Source: Hyphomicrobiaceae bacterium UBA7697 (GTDB taxonomy: Bacteria > Pseudomonadota > Alphaproteobacteria > Rhizobiales > Methyloligellaceae). Taken from it: DNA of 64,000 bases. Positions 63,879 to 64,000 of the stretch are shown here, in pieces. Within the stretch, counting starts at the first letter, position 1. Every line of letters starts with the position of its first letter. Position numbers and translations under genes: made by a program. The notes beneath the pieces are model-generated. The model had not been told where the DNA came from. It ran no database searches and was given only the letters and a program-made list of their open reading frames with translations. Location: the NCBI GenBank assembly GCA_002482645.1, contig DLGJ01000002.1:62001-126000 (forward strand), read 5' to 3'.

Positions 63879-63978
63879 CGTCGTTCTCCTTGTTGCTCTT
63901 CACCTTGCGTAGCGCAGGGCCGGTGACATCCGAAGAGGCGGATGACAAAATCCGAAATGTCTGCCTCCACTCGGGCAC
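63862..63978 (-). CDS. possible 38-residue protein upstream of the coiled-coil gene
   Basis: GTG start at 63978 preceded at seven bases by a perfect AAGGAGG; reads MPEWRQTFRILSSASSDVTG and ends acidic at TGA 63862-63864, overlapping the next gene by 17 bases. A rival reading in another frame, open from the window edge to TGA 63875-63877 (ending QGEERR-like), would be the 3' end of a longer gene and overlaps the ATG of the next gene as ATGA. The sequence to the right is needed to decide. Confidence 0.4.
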   Translation of the reverse strand: MPEWRQTFRILSSASSDVTGPALRKVKSNKENDDEDQA

Positions 63979-64000
63979 TCGCTGACCTCCTTGAAGGATT

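Larger units (their letters stand above)
57207..64000. mobile_element. prophage or phage-derived island (left end; continues beyond window)
   Basis: From the tRNA-Ser remnant onward every gene is on the minus strand, composition looks less uniform, and there are tail genes (tape measure, assembly chaperone), a winged-helix protein, small unknowns and long gaps. Downstream of the tape measure only one small gene remains instead of the usual tail-tip genes, so the left end is probably deleted or carries cargo. No integrase, terminase, capsid or portal gene lies in the window; those would be expected to the right. Confidence 0.7.

Overview
The window looks like a chromosomal segment of an alphaproteobacterium of the order Hyphomicrobiales (Rhizobiales), probably a methylotroph. 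Inference rests on high-GC DNA, the order-typical blocks ffh-rpsP-rimM-trmD-rplS, mdh-sucCD-sucAB-lpd and obgE-proB-proA-nadD-rsfS-rlmH-envC-ctpA, an F1-only atp operon (atpHAGDC), a mesaconyl-CoA hydratase of the ethylmalonyl-CoA pathway and two stand-alone pqqA genes. Methyloceanibacter or a relative is a reasonable guess, but the genus cannot be fixed from sequence reading alone.

Layout. 1-4573: translation/tRNA-modification block (ffh end, rpsP, rimM, trmD, rplS) interrupted by a membrane class III nucleotide cyclase and a small cytochrome c. 4746-12723: leucine biosynthesis (leuC, leuD, leuB) and asd, interspersed with a methyltransferase, two zincin-like proteins, secreted unknowns and palindromic or tandem repeats. 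12769-17390: a C1/C2-themed accessory stretch with a beta-carbonic anhydrase, an OFA-family antiporter (with an in-frame TGA near its end) plus its small subunit, two tandem pqqA genes each with its own terminator, an SMR exporter and mesaconyl-CoA hydratase. 17523-33251: sodC and the TCA block sdhCDAB, mdh, sucCD, sucAB, lpd, in which a foreign-looking GIY-YIG nuclease gene sits between sucB and lpd. 33260-37047: a TetR-controlled HlyD/ABC exporter operon. 37109-45520: xerC, priA and the F1 ATP synthase operon. 45594-56961: a long leftward housekeeping block from rplU-rpmA and obgE to rppH.

57167-64000: the character changes. A tRNA-Ser(CGA) 5' half stops in its anticodon stem, next to a tRNA-like fold with an oversized anticodon loop. 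Beyond it all genes run leftward and look like part of a prophage or phage-derived island: a winged-helix protein with repeated operator-like sites upstream, two cargo-like unknowns, a tail tape-measure protein, a likely tail assembly chaperone and several small unknowns. The island continues past the right edge; no integrase is visible.

The most interesting items are the twin pqqA genes, the in-frame stop in the OFA transporter, the helix-hairpin-helix-like tail on ribosomal protein L19, the nuclease in the suc operon and the unusual tRNA-like element. Starts were chosen by Shine-Dalgarno match, overlap with neighbours and family alignment from memory; no database search was possible.
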